A DNA stretch of 64,000 nt from the NCBI RefSeq assembly GCF_036711975.1, contig NC_091976.1:3596001-3660000 (forward strand), read 5' to 3'. Below, in pieces: positions 1 through 10,235 of this stretch (positions are counted from its first letter, which is position 1; every line of letters starts with the position of its first letter). Origin of the DNA: Onthophagus taurus (taxonomy: Eukaryota > Arthropoda > Insecta > Coleoptera > Scarabaeidae). Both the position numbers and the translations under genes were made by a program. The notes below the pieces were generated by a model, which was given only the letters and a program-made list of their open reading frames with translations, searched no databases and was not told the origin of the DNA.

Positions 1-1660
1 TTTCCATAAGAAAATATTTGTGCTGATAAAGTATAGAAATTGACGTGTTTTTGTTCATATTGATATCTCAATCCGTTCAGAAGTTAAAAGGGGGGGGGGG
101 GTTACTTTACGCTAGCACTGTATATATATCTTCGAGCAAGAGGTTTTCCGTCGTAAAGCATCGAATCCAATCTTACGTCAACCAACCATCGCCTTCGTGG
201 AGGTTTCGACCTCGTGGTTTACATTTCCTGAGAGCAGCCATCTTAATTTCCGTTTTCTACGTCCGGTTCCTTCCGAAGAAAGAGAGAGGGATAGGAAGCT
301 GCGCAAAGGGTCTACGCAAGTAAAACATAACCAAACATAACCTTTTGGACGTCGGACGCGTCTTGGCGGTCTTGGCGCAATTCAGGATTAGTAACTATGA
401 GAGAAAGATTTAATTCTTCGTGTTTTTTGATTTAATGATTAATTAATTAATTAATACTTTTTTTGATTAAGAGTCTTCAACTCGATATATATATATATCT
501 TTTTGTTATTATCACCGATTTAAAATTTATTAAGATAGATACTTTTCTTTTAATTTTGTTAACTTATCGCTTGGACGTTACGGGCTTGTTTACTTTTTTT
601 GACACTTATTTTGGGTGTCCCACAATTATATTTACATCAGCTGATGATAATTTATTATGTACTAATTTTACTTTCTTTCAGGATTTTATTATTTGTATTT
701 CATTTTTGGTTTCTCGAATCAAAAGCGATAAGGTTTTTGGAGATTAATTTCATATCCTTACTTCTCATTATTAAAGTACATTATTGGTATAATACTAGAT
801 ATTGTAGTAATATCTACCTACCAGTATTAAGATCTAATTTAAGTAATTAGAATACATTAAAAAATAAAGTCCAGAATACGAAGTTAGGGAGATCAGAAGT
901 ACAACTGTAGAATCATTAGTATCGGAGACCAAAACGTGGTTCTTCTACCTAAAAGAGATAAATTAAATTAATATCAAATAAAAAAACCATGAGTCCAAAT
1001 TAGTTAAATTAAATGAACAGATCAGTATTGAACGAATTAAAAAGAAATAACTTACGGTTTAACGTTTTAATAGAGATTCCTACGAGTAGCCATGTACTTT
1101 GTTCACTGTTTAGATTAAGTTATTGTAATTTTAAGTTCCGTTGTATTGTTAGTAAATTTATTCGTAAACCAGGGTATTTGCCGTTGTTGATTCGTTTAAA
1201 GTTGCGTATTTCCTTTGTAATTTAACTTAGCTAGAGAAACCTCAAAAGCGAAAGACATAACCTCAAATGTCAATTTTTCAATGTATTTATTTTCCAAAAG
1301 AAAACCTTTTAGTAACTAAAAAGAGAAAGATTAGAATACAAATATCATAAATCAAAAGAAAATTCAATGGTGAAAGCTTAGATTGAAGGGGAAATTGGGT
1401 AGTTCGGAGTGAATTTGCCAAATGTCCGAAATGAAGGAGAATTAAAGAAACTCCATTTGCTGGGGTAAAATAAAGTGCGCGAATCAAGAAAGTAGAAAGA
1501 AATGTGAGTAAAATGGTCATTTTATGGAGATTTTTGTGAAAGTTTGGAAAATTTGGTTAGTTCCGAATTTAATCAAGAGATGGCGCTAAAATCGAAATTT
1601 TTGACCAAATTTGGAAAGTTTGATCGGCGAAGGACCAGTTGCCATGGGAATGAGGAAATT
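1..1660. other. AT-rich stretch without a supportable gene
   Basis: Nothing here reads as a gene on either strand. The short open frames are low-complexity and lack any recognisable motif. Visible details are a run of ten G at 91-100, a short AT microsatellite near 485-498 and a TTAA-rich patch near 436-452. The segment may be older repeat DNA. Confidence 0.6.
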
Positions 1661-1682
1661 TTCAGAGGGGGAACACCGAGTC

Positions 1683-1716
1683 TATACATATAAGAGCGAA
1701 GAAAAGTCAGTCTACA
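1683..1716 (+). promoter_or_regulatory. TATA plus initiator, possible LTR promoter
   Basis: A TATA-like run (TATACATATAAG, 1683-1694) is followed about 25 bases later by GTCAGTCT, which matches the arthropod initiator TCAGT. No ORF follows directly. About 950 bases of purine-rich leader lead to a primer-site-like motif at 2671. This fits the U3/R part of a gypsy-type LTR, but the LTR start is not visible, so it is an inference. Confidence 0.3.
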
Positions 1717-2670
1717 GAAGAGTCTACGTAAGTCAGTCGAAGTGGTCAGTTCGTGTATCAAAATTTTTGACATTTAACCTAAAACTACGAAGTATTTAAA
1801 AAAAAAAAAGAAATTAAGAAATTGAAAGAGAAGAAAAGATAATTATCATCAAGAGAAGAAAATTAAAAGAATTTAACTAAGAAGAGAAAAAAAAAATAAA
1901 TAAATAAAACGTCGAGTCAAAATCTACGTACCTGGAAGAAGAAAATTTAATCCCGGAGGAGTTTGAAGAAGAGAAAAAAAATAAAGAAATATTCCCGAGA
2001 GGAGAAGATCCATCTTCGACGAGCTGAAGGAAAGGTCCATATTGACGAGGTGAAGAAATAAAAGGAACCATCCAAAAAAGAAAGACCAGCCAGAGAGGAA
2101 TTGGTTGTTTCGAGTTCAATCCGATAAATCGACATCTGAAAACAGGATTAAAGCTAAGAATTTTCGATTTTTTCTTTCTCATTTGATTATTTAAACAAAT
2201 CACTTACCTTAAATTTAATGATAATTTCACTCATTTTCCACAATTAACAAATTTTTCTGATTGAATTCTGCGGAAACTATTTTTGTTTGTATTCATTCAT
2301 CTCATAACAGAAAGCGAGGTTATGAATCCAATTTAGTATTTTGACAGTTCGATAACTATATTTGATCTAATAATAGAAACCTCTAAATTACTGAATCATT
2401 TTAATTATTTCTGGATAATATTTTAAATTTCAAACATTCATTTACAAACAAAGATAATTGGAGTTTGTGTGTTTCGCTAAGAGAACCGACTAAAATCCCT
2501 GAGCGTAAAATAATTTGAGTCTCGTGCTAGGTTAGAATTTAAAATACATTTTTGTTTGTTATTGTTAATTAAATTTTTTTTAAATATTTATTTTGTTCTC
2601 AAAAAATAAAAAAATTTTATATAGTTTGTTATCAAAAAATCAAATAATTTTTCTTTATTAACGCTACAAA

Positions 2671-2734
2671 TTGGCACCAAAACGTAAGGCCCACCAAAAT
2701 CAACACATAAAATTGTCACCCGAACGTGGGGCAC
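2671..2734 (+). promoter_or_regulatory. Duplicated primer-binding-site-like motif of an LTR element
   Basis: Two related blocks lie 42 bases apart. The first at 2671 begins TTGGCACCAAAACGTAAGG and the second at 2713 begins TTGTCACCCGAACGTGGGG. Gypsy-like retrotransposons often carry TTGGCGCCnAACGTGGGGC right after the 5' LTR as the tRNA primer site. The first block follows ...CTACA, a plausible LTR end (CA). No gag or pol follows, so only a broken 5' end can be present. Confidence 0.35.
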
Positions 2735-3297
2735 AAAAAATTGAAATTATTATACTATATAATATATAGTTTTTATATATATTATAATAATGCGTAACTT
2801 ATAAAAATAATTTTAAAAGTCGCGTTACAAAGGCGAAGTCAAAAATATGTGTGTGTGGTTCGGGTCGAGCCGTAATTCTTAAATTTTTGCTAAATGCCCC
2901 CGCTTGCGCAGCCAGACTTCTATATGAAAATTTTAACCGTTTATACCATCGGGTACAACCTTGAAAAATGTTAGAATGTGTGTTGCACAACAACAATAAC
3001 TTAAACGTTTATACGTAATTAGACGAATATAAACTTGTTATACAATGCAAATAATATATTATGCATTTTATTTTCTCGAATCTTCGCCGCACCTTGATTT
3101 ATTGACAGTGTATGCAAATAGAAATGCAAATGAAAATAGAAATTTAAAATGCAATAAAATAAAGTTGACTATAATACAATGTATGACGTGTTTTAACTGG
3201 TGACACGCGTAAATTTTTAAAAATTCATGCGACGTTATAGAATTAAGATACAATTATTTTCGTAGTATTAAAATACATGTAGCTTTAAAATATTTAT
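2735..3297. other. AT-rich spacer with no gene seen
   Basis: No coding or structural feature that I can support. Near 3070 the sequence TATTTTCTCGAATCTTCGCCGCAC resembles one near 30755, which suggests a fragment of the same dispersed repeat in both places. Confidence 0.5.
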
Positions 3298-3765
3298 TGA
3301 GCGATAAATGGCGCGCGTATAGCTATGGGCGTTCTAAATCAAAATCCCAAAAGATTTAACGTAGGGGTGTCCAAAAGTACTTTTTATCCCCACCACTACC
3401 TCCTTCTGACCACGTACACATTTTAAATTCATCTGATGAGCGATAGATAGCGCGCGTATAGCTATAGGCGTTCTGGACCAAACTCCCATAAGATTTAATA
3501 TAGGGGGGTTCGAAATCACATTTTATCCCCACCACTACCTCCTTCTGGCCACGCCCACATTTTAAATTCAACCAATCAGAGCGCAGCATTCTCCAAGAAC
3601 CCTCCTTTTGGCGGGAAATTTGAATGAGGCTATCTAGATCGACGGGCCTTATCACGATGACGTCATTGTCGATACATGTGGACACAAAGCGTTGAGCGAT
3701 AAATGACGCGCGCTAGGTGGGGGGTGTTGCCTGATGGGCGATAGATGGCGCGCGTAAAAATTTAA
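3298..3765. repeat. Tandem repeat of about 139 bp with GCGATAGATGGCGCGCG core
   Basis: Two diverged units start at about 3299 and 3438. Each has the order GCGATAAATGGCGCGCG, TATAGCTATGGGCGTTCT, then TTTTATCCCCACCACTACC and CACATTTTAAATTC. Partial units of the core recur at about 3692 and 3737. The open frames over this region on the minus strand are by-products of the repeat. It lies just beyond the 3' end of the minus-strand gene arm of the virus-like element and could be flanking satellite DNA or part of the element end. Confidence 0.7.
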
Positions 3766-3927
3766 AATTCAGTTTCATTCAGTTTAAAATTCATGTGATG
3801 CCATCTGGTGGTGGTGGTAAAAGAGAATAAAGATACATATTTTTTAACAAAAATAAATATTAATTTATTGATTAAAACATAAATTTAATAATACAATAGG
3901 AATATTTCTAATAATAATTCAGGCAAC

Positions 3928-4440
3928 TTAAATACAAGTAACTTTATTTTGTTTACATAAAAATTTTTTTAAAATTAAAACATTGTTCTGTGAACATACC
4001 GCTGGACAACAGCCGACGTGGAACCAACATTGATTGGAGGTTGAATTTAATTTAGTTTCATCCTCTTCCGCAAATTCTAACGCAATATCTGTTATTATTG
4101 AATTATTACTATTATGGTTACGTGTTTCCAAAAACTGCTTCTTTTGATTTCCCTTAACAAATATTTGATCGTAGGAGGAAATTAAACCATCAATTACATT
4201 TAGACCTTCCGATTGATTTATCCACCCATCGTTATATATCAACCTGTGATGGTTGCGTTCTAAATATCTTACTGACCTCTGATCTTCAACGTTTAATCGT
4301 TGGAATGGTACGCTCGGCTTTAGGTTTAAATGTATAATGTAGCCGGTGGCGGTAATATCCAGAAGAGTAAATTCTTTAACTTCGAATTTAGAGTTGACGT
4401 AAAACCCTTGAACGTCTACAACCGCACATCTGAACTTCAT
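3928..4440 (-). CDS. 170-aa accessory protein of a Polinton-like element (exonuclease-like?)
   Basis: A complete 170-residue frame, ATG to stop, read on the minus strand as the last gene of the arm. It begins with a hydrophobic strand followed by Asp (RCAVVDVQGFYV). It continues with a lysine/glutamate motif (FEVKEFTLLD), a central HHRLIYNDG segment and a YDQIFVKGNQKKQFLE block. The C-terminus is Cys/His-containing. I have the impression that similar small proteins lie beside PolB and capsid genes in insect elements. The strand-Asp start recalls DEDD/RNase H-fold nucleases, but no full catalytic set can be assigned. An AATAAA lies on the minus strand about 60 bases past the stop. A function as a nuclease is a guess; the frame itself is likely real. 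Confidence 0.6.
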   Translation of the reverse strand: MKFRCAVVDVQGFYVNSKFEVKEFTLLDITATGYIIHLNLKPSVPFQRLNVEDQRSVRYLERNHHRLIYNDGWINQSEGLNVIDGLISSYDQIFVKGNQKKQFLETRNHNSNNSIITDIALEFAEEDETKLNSTSNQCWFHVGCCPAVCSQNNVLILKKFLCKQNKVTCI

Positions 4441-4745
4441 ATTGTAAACTAATATGTGAAATTTAATTTATAAAACTATAGATACCTCCCCACTCAAAGG
4501 TTTTTGTAAAATTATTAAAGAATGTACGTAATGATTATAAATAACTTCTGAGTATTTCGAATTCCAAAGTTATTTATGTTTCAGTAAAATTATGCAGGTA
4601 TGTGTTATGTTACATTATACTTGCATATAAGTTACTTTAAATATATCTACAATATTTCGAGCGCTGTGTGGGAATTTTATTGGATCCAGTACATCTAATT
4701 TACTAAAACGTTATGTTGTTGAGATAGAGTTGTTTACAAACTGAT
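4441..4745. other. Intergenic spacer between two minus-strand viral-like genes
   Basis: About 305 bases, AT-rich, with no clear TATA/Inr pair and no ORF. It may hold the 3' end of the capsid-like transcript and the promoter of the 170-aa gene, but no motif decides this. Confidence 0.4.
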
Positions 4746-5948
4746 CTATATTTGATTAATCATACCAGTTAAAGGAACATATTTGAAAACACGATCGTGT
4801 AAGATTAAACAGTAGAGGGAAGTAGCATTAGGTATCTCTTCACTCGTTTCAAATTCAATGCGAATATCAACGGTTCCAACATTTAAAATATCATTTTGCC
4901 GTGAACAATCAATTACAATAATCGGTGTATGTGCTAAAAATGTATCTCTGTTAAACATTGGTTCTGCAAGTTCTCGATCGTAATAGGTCTTTGCGAAATT
5001 ACAATACATTTCATATAAAACTGCAATTTGACCTGTCTTAAAATTTAAATTTAAAGCTTCATAGGGATATTTCTCACTATTTAAAAACACTTTCATATCT
5101 GTTAAATTACAGTGGTCAAATTGTGATGCAGAACGTAACGGATTATCTTTTCTATTGATTTGAAACCCTAATATAAAGTATCTGGGCTTTTCTAATTGAG
5201 TAGATGTTTTAATTGTCCAAGTGTGTTGTCTATTTTTTGGTAATGATGGGTATTCATGTAAATCAAATGATCTAAATCCCATGTCTAATTCAATTCCTTG
5301 TTCAATGTACTCTAAAAGTTTTAAACGTTCAACATCGGCTACAGAAACATGAGGAACTTTCCATACTATTTTATTAATAGTAATCGTCACATTAGGTAAA
5401 AGACTTTCGATAACATTCTTGTCTGAATTACTGCGTACTAAAACTAATTCTTGACGGAGATTTATCATTATTTTATTATAATCTTCTGCGAACCCAAGAA
5501 AATATTTCAAGGGAACACAAAAATCAAAATCTCCTGTATTTTCATTTACTTTAACATTTGGATATTCGAAACCTGCGTTAGAGGCATGATAGTATTCCGA
5601 TCTTGTTAATGAGCAAAGATTTTTTAATGTGCTAGCTATTCCTGGATTTCTTACTCTGTCAATTACGTTCCCTCCACATTCAAATCGTACTTCACTAAAC
5701 ATATGAGCGATCGGATTTGCTGACAATTTTGAATCTTTATCAACGGTTCCGTCATCTTTCAAGAGTTTCTCTTGTACGTAAATAAAAGATTGACTTGGTA
5801 ACGTGTAAACGTCCTGTTGTTGAATTGCAATACGAATTTCATCGCTATTGTTAAAAGAATTTGATGAGTATGGTAAATGATTATGATACTGAATCCGTAC
5901 GAGTGAATTATCAAATTGTACTTTATCAGAGACGTTTAAGATACTCAT
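4746..5948 (-). CDS. Double-jelly-roll capsid-like protein of a Polinton/adinto-like element
   Basis: An uninterrupted 400-residue frame starting MSILNVSDKVQFDN. It resembles the family annotated in insect genomes as double jelly-roll-like domain proteins. Typical marks are EIRIAIQQQDVYTLPSQSF near residues 37-56, a FECGGNVIDRVRNPGI segment near residues 89-105, and WTIKTSTQLEKPRYFILGFQ near residues 244-263. Such proteins are thought to build the capsid of Polinton-like viruses. The gene is intact although the neighbouring polymerase is broken. It is followed by the 170-aa gene and preceded by a small ORF on the same strand, which suggests one transcription unit whose promoter has been cut away at about 6089. 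The start is the first ATG of the frame, 8 bases after the small ORF. Confidence 0.75.
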   Translation of the reverse strand: MSILNVSDKVQFDNSLVRIQYHNHLPYSSNSFNNSDEIRIAIQQQDVYTLPSQSFIYVQEKLLKDDGTVDKDSKLSANPIAHMFSEVRFECGGNVIDRVRNPGIASTLKNLCSLTRSEYYHASNAGFEYPNVKVNENTGDFDFCVPLKYFLGFAEDYNKIMINLRQELVLVRSNSDKNVIESLLPNVTITINKIVWKVPHVSVADVERLKLLEYIEQGIELDMGFRSFDLHEYPSLPKNRQHTWTIKTSTQLEKPRYFILGFQINRKDNPLRSASQFDHCNLTDMKVFLNSEKYPYEALNLNFKTGQIAVLYEMYCNFAKTYYDRELAEPMFNRDTFLAHTPIIVIDCSRQNDILNVGTVDIRIEFETSEEIPNATSLYCLILHDRVFKYVPLTGMINQI

Positions 5949-5955
5949 ATTGTTA

Positions 5956-6090
5956 TTATTTTATTAATTGTAAACCTAATGATTCAAGAAATTGTTTGTT
6001 TTGAAGTGTTAACTGTTTCACAGTGTGAAGAGAACTAAAAGTATTTGTTTGATTTTGTGGGTTTATATTACCATTTACTTTAAGAACCAT
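5956..6090 (-). CDS. 44-aa small protein upstream of the capsid-like gene
   Basis: A short frame beginning MVLKVNGNINPQNQ and ending in a TVKQLTLQNKQFLESLG motif, 7 bases before the capsid-like start. Short proteins with an LT..N..FL.SLG tail seem to recur next to double-jelly-roll genes, so it is probably real. Its ATG lies exactly at the junction with the 281-bp capsid duplication (6089). The frame stays open to 6162 inside foreign sequence, so the original 5' part and promoter were probably lost. Confidence 0.5.
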   Translation of the reverse strand: MVLKVNGNINPQNQTNTFSSLHTVKQLTLQNKQFLESLGLQLIK

Positions 6091-6369
6091 AATCCTATAT
6101 TTGATAAAATATTTATTAAAGGGATACCTATTGTAGATGATGGTAATAATCTTGTAACACATACCTTTTGTTGTACTATAACGTGGGAATTAGATATAGA
6201 ATGTATACCAAGATCAAATATAACAATTAATCGTTTACAATGGCAAATAATACGTCCGTATTTACAACAATTATATAAAAAAGATGGTACGATAGAACAA
6301 CGGTCTTTATGTCATGATGGTGGATTTGGTATTAAACCATATAATAATGGTTTTAAACGTGCATCTAAA
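6089..6369 (+). repeat. 281-bp duplicate of the parvovirus-like VP 3' region
   Basis: This block matches 11433-11713 with three differences seen by eye (about 99% identity). It encodes an internal part of the VP-like protein. Here the codon that is TGA in the full-length copy is TGG. Identity stops sharply on both sides: on the left at the start codon of the small minus-strand ORF, and on the right where a different Gln/Pro-rich frame starts. It marks the left edge of the NS/VP cassette. Confidence 0.9.
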
Positions 6370-6711
6370 ACCACACACATCACATAGTTACGGCAATAGT
6401 ACAACATATAGACCAGCAACAACACATCAAGCTCAACCAATCGCGGGTCCAAGTGGTGTTCAACAATCTACACAACAAGTAAATCCTGTGGAACAACCAA
6501 ATCAACAAGTAGAACAACCAGGAGGAAGCGCCCATAATACAGGTGGAGCAGTTCAAGGTGAAGCCGGTAATAGACAGATTCAAAAACCAGCACCTCGATT
6601 TGGTGAAATGAGTACTTATGTATTTCATAGTACTAATGAAACTAATATTGATAATTTAGCTGAAATATTAGAGATGACATATCCTAATACTAACATTATA
6701 CAATGTAAATA

Positions 6712-8386
6712 CAGTGAGTAACTTTAATATTCGGTTTTTTTATTACAAACTCTTCTGTCTGAAATTTTCAGAAGAAAATAAGAAAAAAAATTTTTGTTTG
6801 TATCTTGTTCTTTGATACATATATCTATTATTTTAAAATATGTACATTTGTTGTTTCAATCTTATTTCAATAAACCTACAACAAACAATATACATAAAAC
6901 AGTGAAAATTCGCGCAACATTAATATTCGGTTTTCTTTACTGTGAAAAATGGAAACACTTGTTAGCAGTTGAGTTGGCCAAAGAATAACGCTATTTTTTC
7001 TAAATCGCAGTAGGCTACGTTACCTATGACGTTACCCGGCATGCAATTGTCATTTCACTTGATTAAAACGTATAAAACGAAGCGATGGGGCGTAAAAGCA
7101 AAAATTCGTCAATTGAAATTAAAAAACTTGTCATTAAACATTATGTAACACGGAAAACATATAAAAAAATAGCGGAAATTTTAAATATGAAAGTGAGTAC
7201 AGTTGGGGATATAGTACGGCGATACAGAGAGGAAGGCAGGATAGAATACCTCAAGCAAAAAGGGCGACCAAAAAAGTTGTCTGCACGAGAAGAAAAGTAC
7301 ATTGTGCGTAAAATTAAGTGTGAACCGCGTTTAAGTGCGCCAAAACTGGCTGCTGATGTATTTTCTACATACGGTAAGAACGTACACCCCCAAACCATTC
7401 GGCGTGTAATACAATCAGAGGGTTATAACGGACGAGTAGCTAGGAAAAAACCGTTCATTAACGAGCGTACAAGAAAAGCCCGATTGAATTTTGCTAAAGA
7501 GCACATAAAAGAACATGAAACTTGGTGGAATGATGTAATTTTTTTAGATGAAAGCAAATTCAACTTATTTGGTAGCGACGGAAAAGTTATGGTTTGGCGG
7601 AAACCCAATGAGGAGTTGAAACCAAAACATTTGAAACCTACAATAAAACACGGAGGTGGCCATGTGATGGTTTGGGGGTGTATTTCGTCCAAGGGGACGG
7701 GAAATCTGGTGTTTATAGACACCATCATGAACAAAGAAATATATCTAAATATTTTAAAAGAAAATTTGAAGAAGTCAGCTGAAAAAATGGACATTCTACA
7801 GAGTTTTAAGCTGTACCAAGATAATGACCCCAAGCATAAAGCACATATTGTAAGGGAATGGTTGCTTTATAACTGCCCGAAAGTGATCGCCACTCCTCCG
7901 CAATCACCTGACCTTAATCCCATAGAGAATTTGTGGGATGAATTGGAGCGGCGTGTTCGGCAGAAGCCGGCTTCTTCCCATATAGAACTGAAGAAAAGGT
8001 TACAGGAAGAATGGGCAAAAATTGGACAAGACTATACCCAAAAAATAACTGGCAATATGCCAAAACGTCTAAATGATGTTATTAAAAACAATGGGTTCAG
8101 TACGAAATATTAATTTCTTTAAATTTGAACTATTTTTTATAATTATTTTGTAAGTGGGCAGAAAAACCGAATATTAATGTTGCGTAAATTTTTGATTATT
8201 TTGTGTTTTTTTGTTAATTGTAGGTTTAATAAAATATATTTAAACAACAAATGCGCATATTTTGAATTAAAATACATATATCGAAATACTAGTTGCAAGA
8301 AGAAAGGAATTTTTTCTTACTTTTTTTGTGAAAATTTCAGATAAAAGAGTTTGTAATAAAAAACCGAATATTAAAGTTACTCACTG
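6712..8386 (+). mobile_element. Apparently complete Tc1 element with long IR/DR termini
   Basis: The element is bounded by TA at 6710-6711 and 8387-8388 and begins and ends CAGTGAGTAAC...GTTACTCACTG. The TIRs are about 230 bp and imperfect. Each holds two copies of TAATATTCGGTTTT, one terminal and one about 200 bp inside, the IR/DR layout with two transposase-binding sites known from several Tc1 families. It carries one intact transposase gene. It sits inside the parvovirus-like NS frame; with one TA removed the host frame is continuous, so the insertion came later. Confidence 0.92.
7085..8113 (+). CDS. Tc1 transposase, DD34E, intact frame
   Basis: A 342-residue frame with no break. The N-terminal half holds the bipartite helix-turn-helix DNA-binding region (KTYKKIAEILNMKVSTVGDI and the following GRPKK hook). 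The catalytic domain shows FLDESKF, YQDNDPKH and SPDLNPIENLWDELERR; the last Asp and the Glu are 34 residues apart, the DD34E of Tc1 enzymes. A GGGHVMVWG glycine-rich box is present. Transposases of this family cut and paste the element at TA in the nucleus. Length, motifs and TIRs are all in place, so the copy could be active or recently active. Confidence 0.93.
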   Translation: MGRKSKNSSIEIKKLVIKHYVTRKTYKKIAEILNMKVSTVGDIVRRYREEGRIEYLKQKGRPKKLSAREEKYIVRKIKCEPRLSAPKLAADVFSTYGKNVHPQTIRRVIQSEGYNGRVARKKPFINERTRKARLNFAKEHIKEHETWWNDVIFLDESKFNLFGSDGKVMVWRKPNEELKPKHLKPTIKHGGGHVMVWGCISSKGTGNLVFIDTIMNKEIYLNILKENLKKSAEKMDILQSFKLYQDNDPKHKAHIVREWLLYNCPKVIATPPQSPDLNPIENLWDELERRVRQKPASSHIELKKRLQEEWAKIGQDYTQKITGNMPKRLNDVIKNNGFSTKY

Positions 8387-9323
8387 TATATAGAAATTAA
8401 TGGAAAAGATCTTACTGATTGGTTTATACTTTGTTGGGTATCTCCATTTAAAATTGGTTATAAAACTCTTGCACAACGTATTGGTAATAAACATTTACAA
8501 ACATATTGTTTTATGCATCAATTACCTAACTTATATCAAGACAATAAAGATGACGCTAGTGTTAATGAACACATTCAAACATTAATGCGTGTTCGTATTA
8601 TTAATGATGTCGAAATGAGAACTTTAGAGGAGCAAATCGAAATTACTGAAGCTAATAGTAATAAATATAATAAGATTAATAACTTCAATTAACGATGAAG
8701 CTCCACCAAAAAGACGTAAATTATATTCATTATATTGTTGTTTCAGATATGTCACTCCAATCCAGCATGTACGATGAAATTTTCAGTGTTGATCCTCCTT
8801 CAATTGCTGAACATTCTATTATTATTATTGATTCCGATAATTCCCACTATGTTTATCTCCCTCCGGAGTTGGATGCTTCACATCATTCAAAGTTTGCTCA
8901 TATTCCTGTAACAAATGCAGAGACATTAACAAAAAGGTATAACAATTATGTTGCATATAGTTTTGTTATTACTAGCGATAATAGTTCCTATAAAGATAAT
9001 AGCGAACAATTTTGGCTACTATTCATGCAATGTTGAAAGACTTTAATGAACGTGTTTGTTCTAATAAACTAGAACTTTTAACTTCATTAAATTCTCGATT
9101 CCTTGCTGTATTAGAAAAAAAGTAATTTTCGTGGATATCATATGCATATTATTTTATTTTTACAGGATGAAACTAAATCCGTACATGCTAAACAGGATCA
9201 TAGAATGGCAGCTACTGAAGCATACAATGAATTTAATATATATATTTACAACATACTAATAATCATCTTTATGAATTTGAATATTTTCAAATAACTTATG
9301 AATATGTTAAATCTAATGCATCT

Positions 9324-10235
9324 ATGTTTAATTATATTAAGAAAAATCCATTACAAATAATTTTTGATGATTTAGATATTGTGAAAATGTTTTTAAACTT
9401 TAAACGAGAACATATATTTCCTAGTACAAGTGTATCAACCAATCAATTACAAGTATCTACATCTTCTGTTAATTATGTTTGTTATTTCTTTAATAAGTGT
9501 CTTGAAAAAGGATGTATTGATTTTGAACAATGTTTAGCACAACCAGACTCGATTAAAATCATTGGAAATAAAGGTTTACGAGAAATCTTTATGAATTGTC
9601 GTTCAAAATATATGGCTTCTCGTACAATAAATGATGCTATAAATGAATTATTACAAAAATTTGTATCTATGAATTATATGAAACGTTGTTTTTGTTCAAT
9701 TATTGATTGTTGTAAAATTCAATCTATTGATTTTAATGAATTAACTAAATCTGTTGCATATTGGTTAGTTGGTAAAGAACCTTATAAAAAACGATGTACA
9801 TTAATCTTATTAGGTCCTGCCAGTAGTGGCAAAACTGTATTTTGCCAAAATTTACATAGTTTATTCCGATTCGCTAATCGTTTAACTTCTGATGGTATAT
9901 TTACCTTTCAGAATATTATTAATGCTGATGTAGCGTTGCACGAAGAACCATTAATTTCAGTTGATATAGCTCAAACCGCAAAACTTGTCTATGAAGGTAA
10001 TCCAAATGCTACTGTCGCTGTAAAAAATGGTTCTCAACAACGTTTAAATAAACGTATACCTATATTAGTTAGTAGTAATAATGAACTGTATAAATACGTG
10101 TCTTCGGAACGTGACGCATTCGATGCTCGCTGTCACAAATTCTACACACACGTGGATATGACAAAAGTTGAGTTCTGTGTACAAAATAATCATTCTTGTG
10201 ATTTTAACACTAGACTGCACCCGTCGTGCCAATAA
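9324..10235 (+). CDS. Parvovirus-like SF3 helicase (NS1-like C-terminal part)
   Basis: A 303-residue open frame. It has the superfamily 3 helicase motifs in order: Walker A GPASSGKT (about nt 9812), the Walker B region LHEEPLIS (about nt 9942), motif B' around YEGNPNATVAVKNGSQ, and the sensor ILVSSNNEL (about nt 10070). The acidic pair before Pro and the VKNG/SSNN motifs are those of NS1/Rep helicases of parvoviruses and bidnaviruses, which unwind the viral genome for replication. The real start is not 9324, since an upstream frame feeds into it after a frameshift. Downstream it overlaps a short frame and then the VP-like gene. The piece is intact within itself, but the gene as a whole is broken. 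Confidence 0.7.
   Translation: MFNYIKKNPLQIIFDDLDIVKMFLNFKREHIFPSTSVSTNQLQVSTSSVNYVCYFFNKCLEKGCIDFEQCLAQPDSIKIIGNKGLREIFMNCRSKYMASRTINDAINELLQKFVSMNYMKRCFCSIIDCCKIQSIDFNELTKSVAYWLVGKEPYKKRCTLILLGPASSGKTVFCQNLHSLFRFANRLTSDGIFTFQNIINADVALHEEPLISVDIAQTAKLVYEGNPNATVAVKNGSQQRLNKRIPILVSSNNELYKYVSSERDAFDARCHKFYTHVDMTKVEFCVQNNHSCDFNTRLHPSCQ

Larger units (their letters stand above)
6370..9323 (+). pseudogene. Parvovirus-like NS leader region, frameshifted and split by Tc1
   Basis: From 6370 a Gln/Pro/Gly-rich frame runs into GEMSTYVFHSTNE and up to 6711. A Tc1 element then interrupts it at a TA. The same frame resumes at 8389 and stays open to 8692. Later pieces lie in other frames: 8752-9036 (starting MSLQSSMYDEIF), about 9010-9121, and about 9240 onward into the helicase. 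A possible short intron (GTAATT...TTTTTACAG, 9122-9165) is present. I see no clear HUH nuclease motif, unlike in typical parvoviral NS1. At least three frame changes make it a pseudogene. It reads as the N-terminal part and leader of the NS1-like gene. Confidence 0.5.

Noticed and set aside
45-323. 92-codon open frame near the left end
   Set aside because: Low-complexity translation with a poly-Gly run from the G tract and no motif or coding context.
1877-2203. 108-codon minus-strand frame rich in Phe and Ser
   Set aside because: It is the complement of a purine-rich leader; composition alone explains the open frame.
3334-3685. Open frames over the 139-bp tandem repeat
   Set aside because: They repeat with the satellite unit and have no independent support.
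6370-9323. HUH nuclease motif in the first NS1-like gene
   Set aside because: I found no His-hydrophobic-His pair in a suitable context; FHSTNE does not fit. The domain may be absent, as reported for bidnaviruses, or lost in decay.
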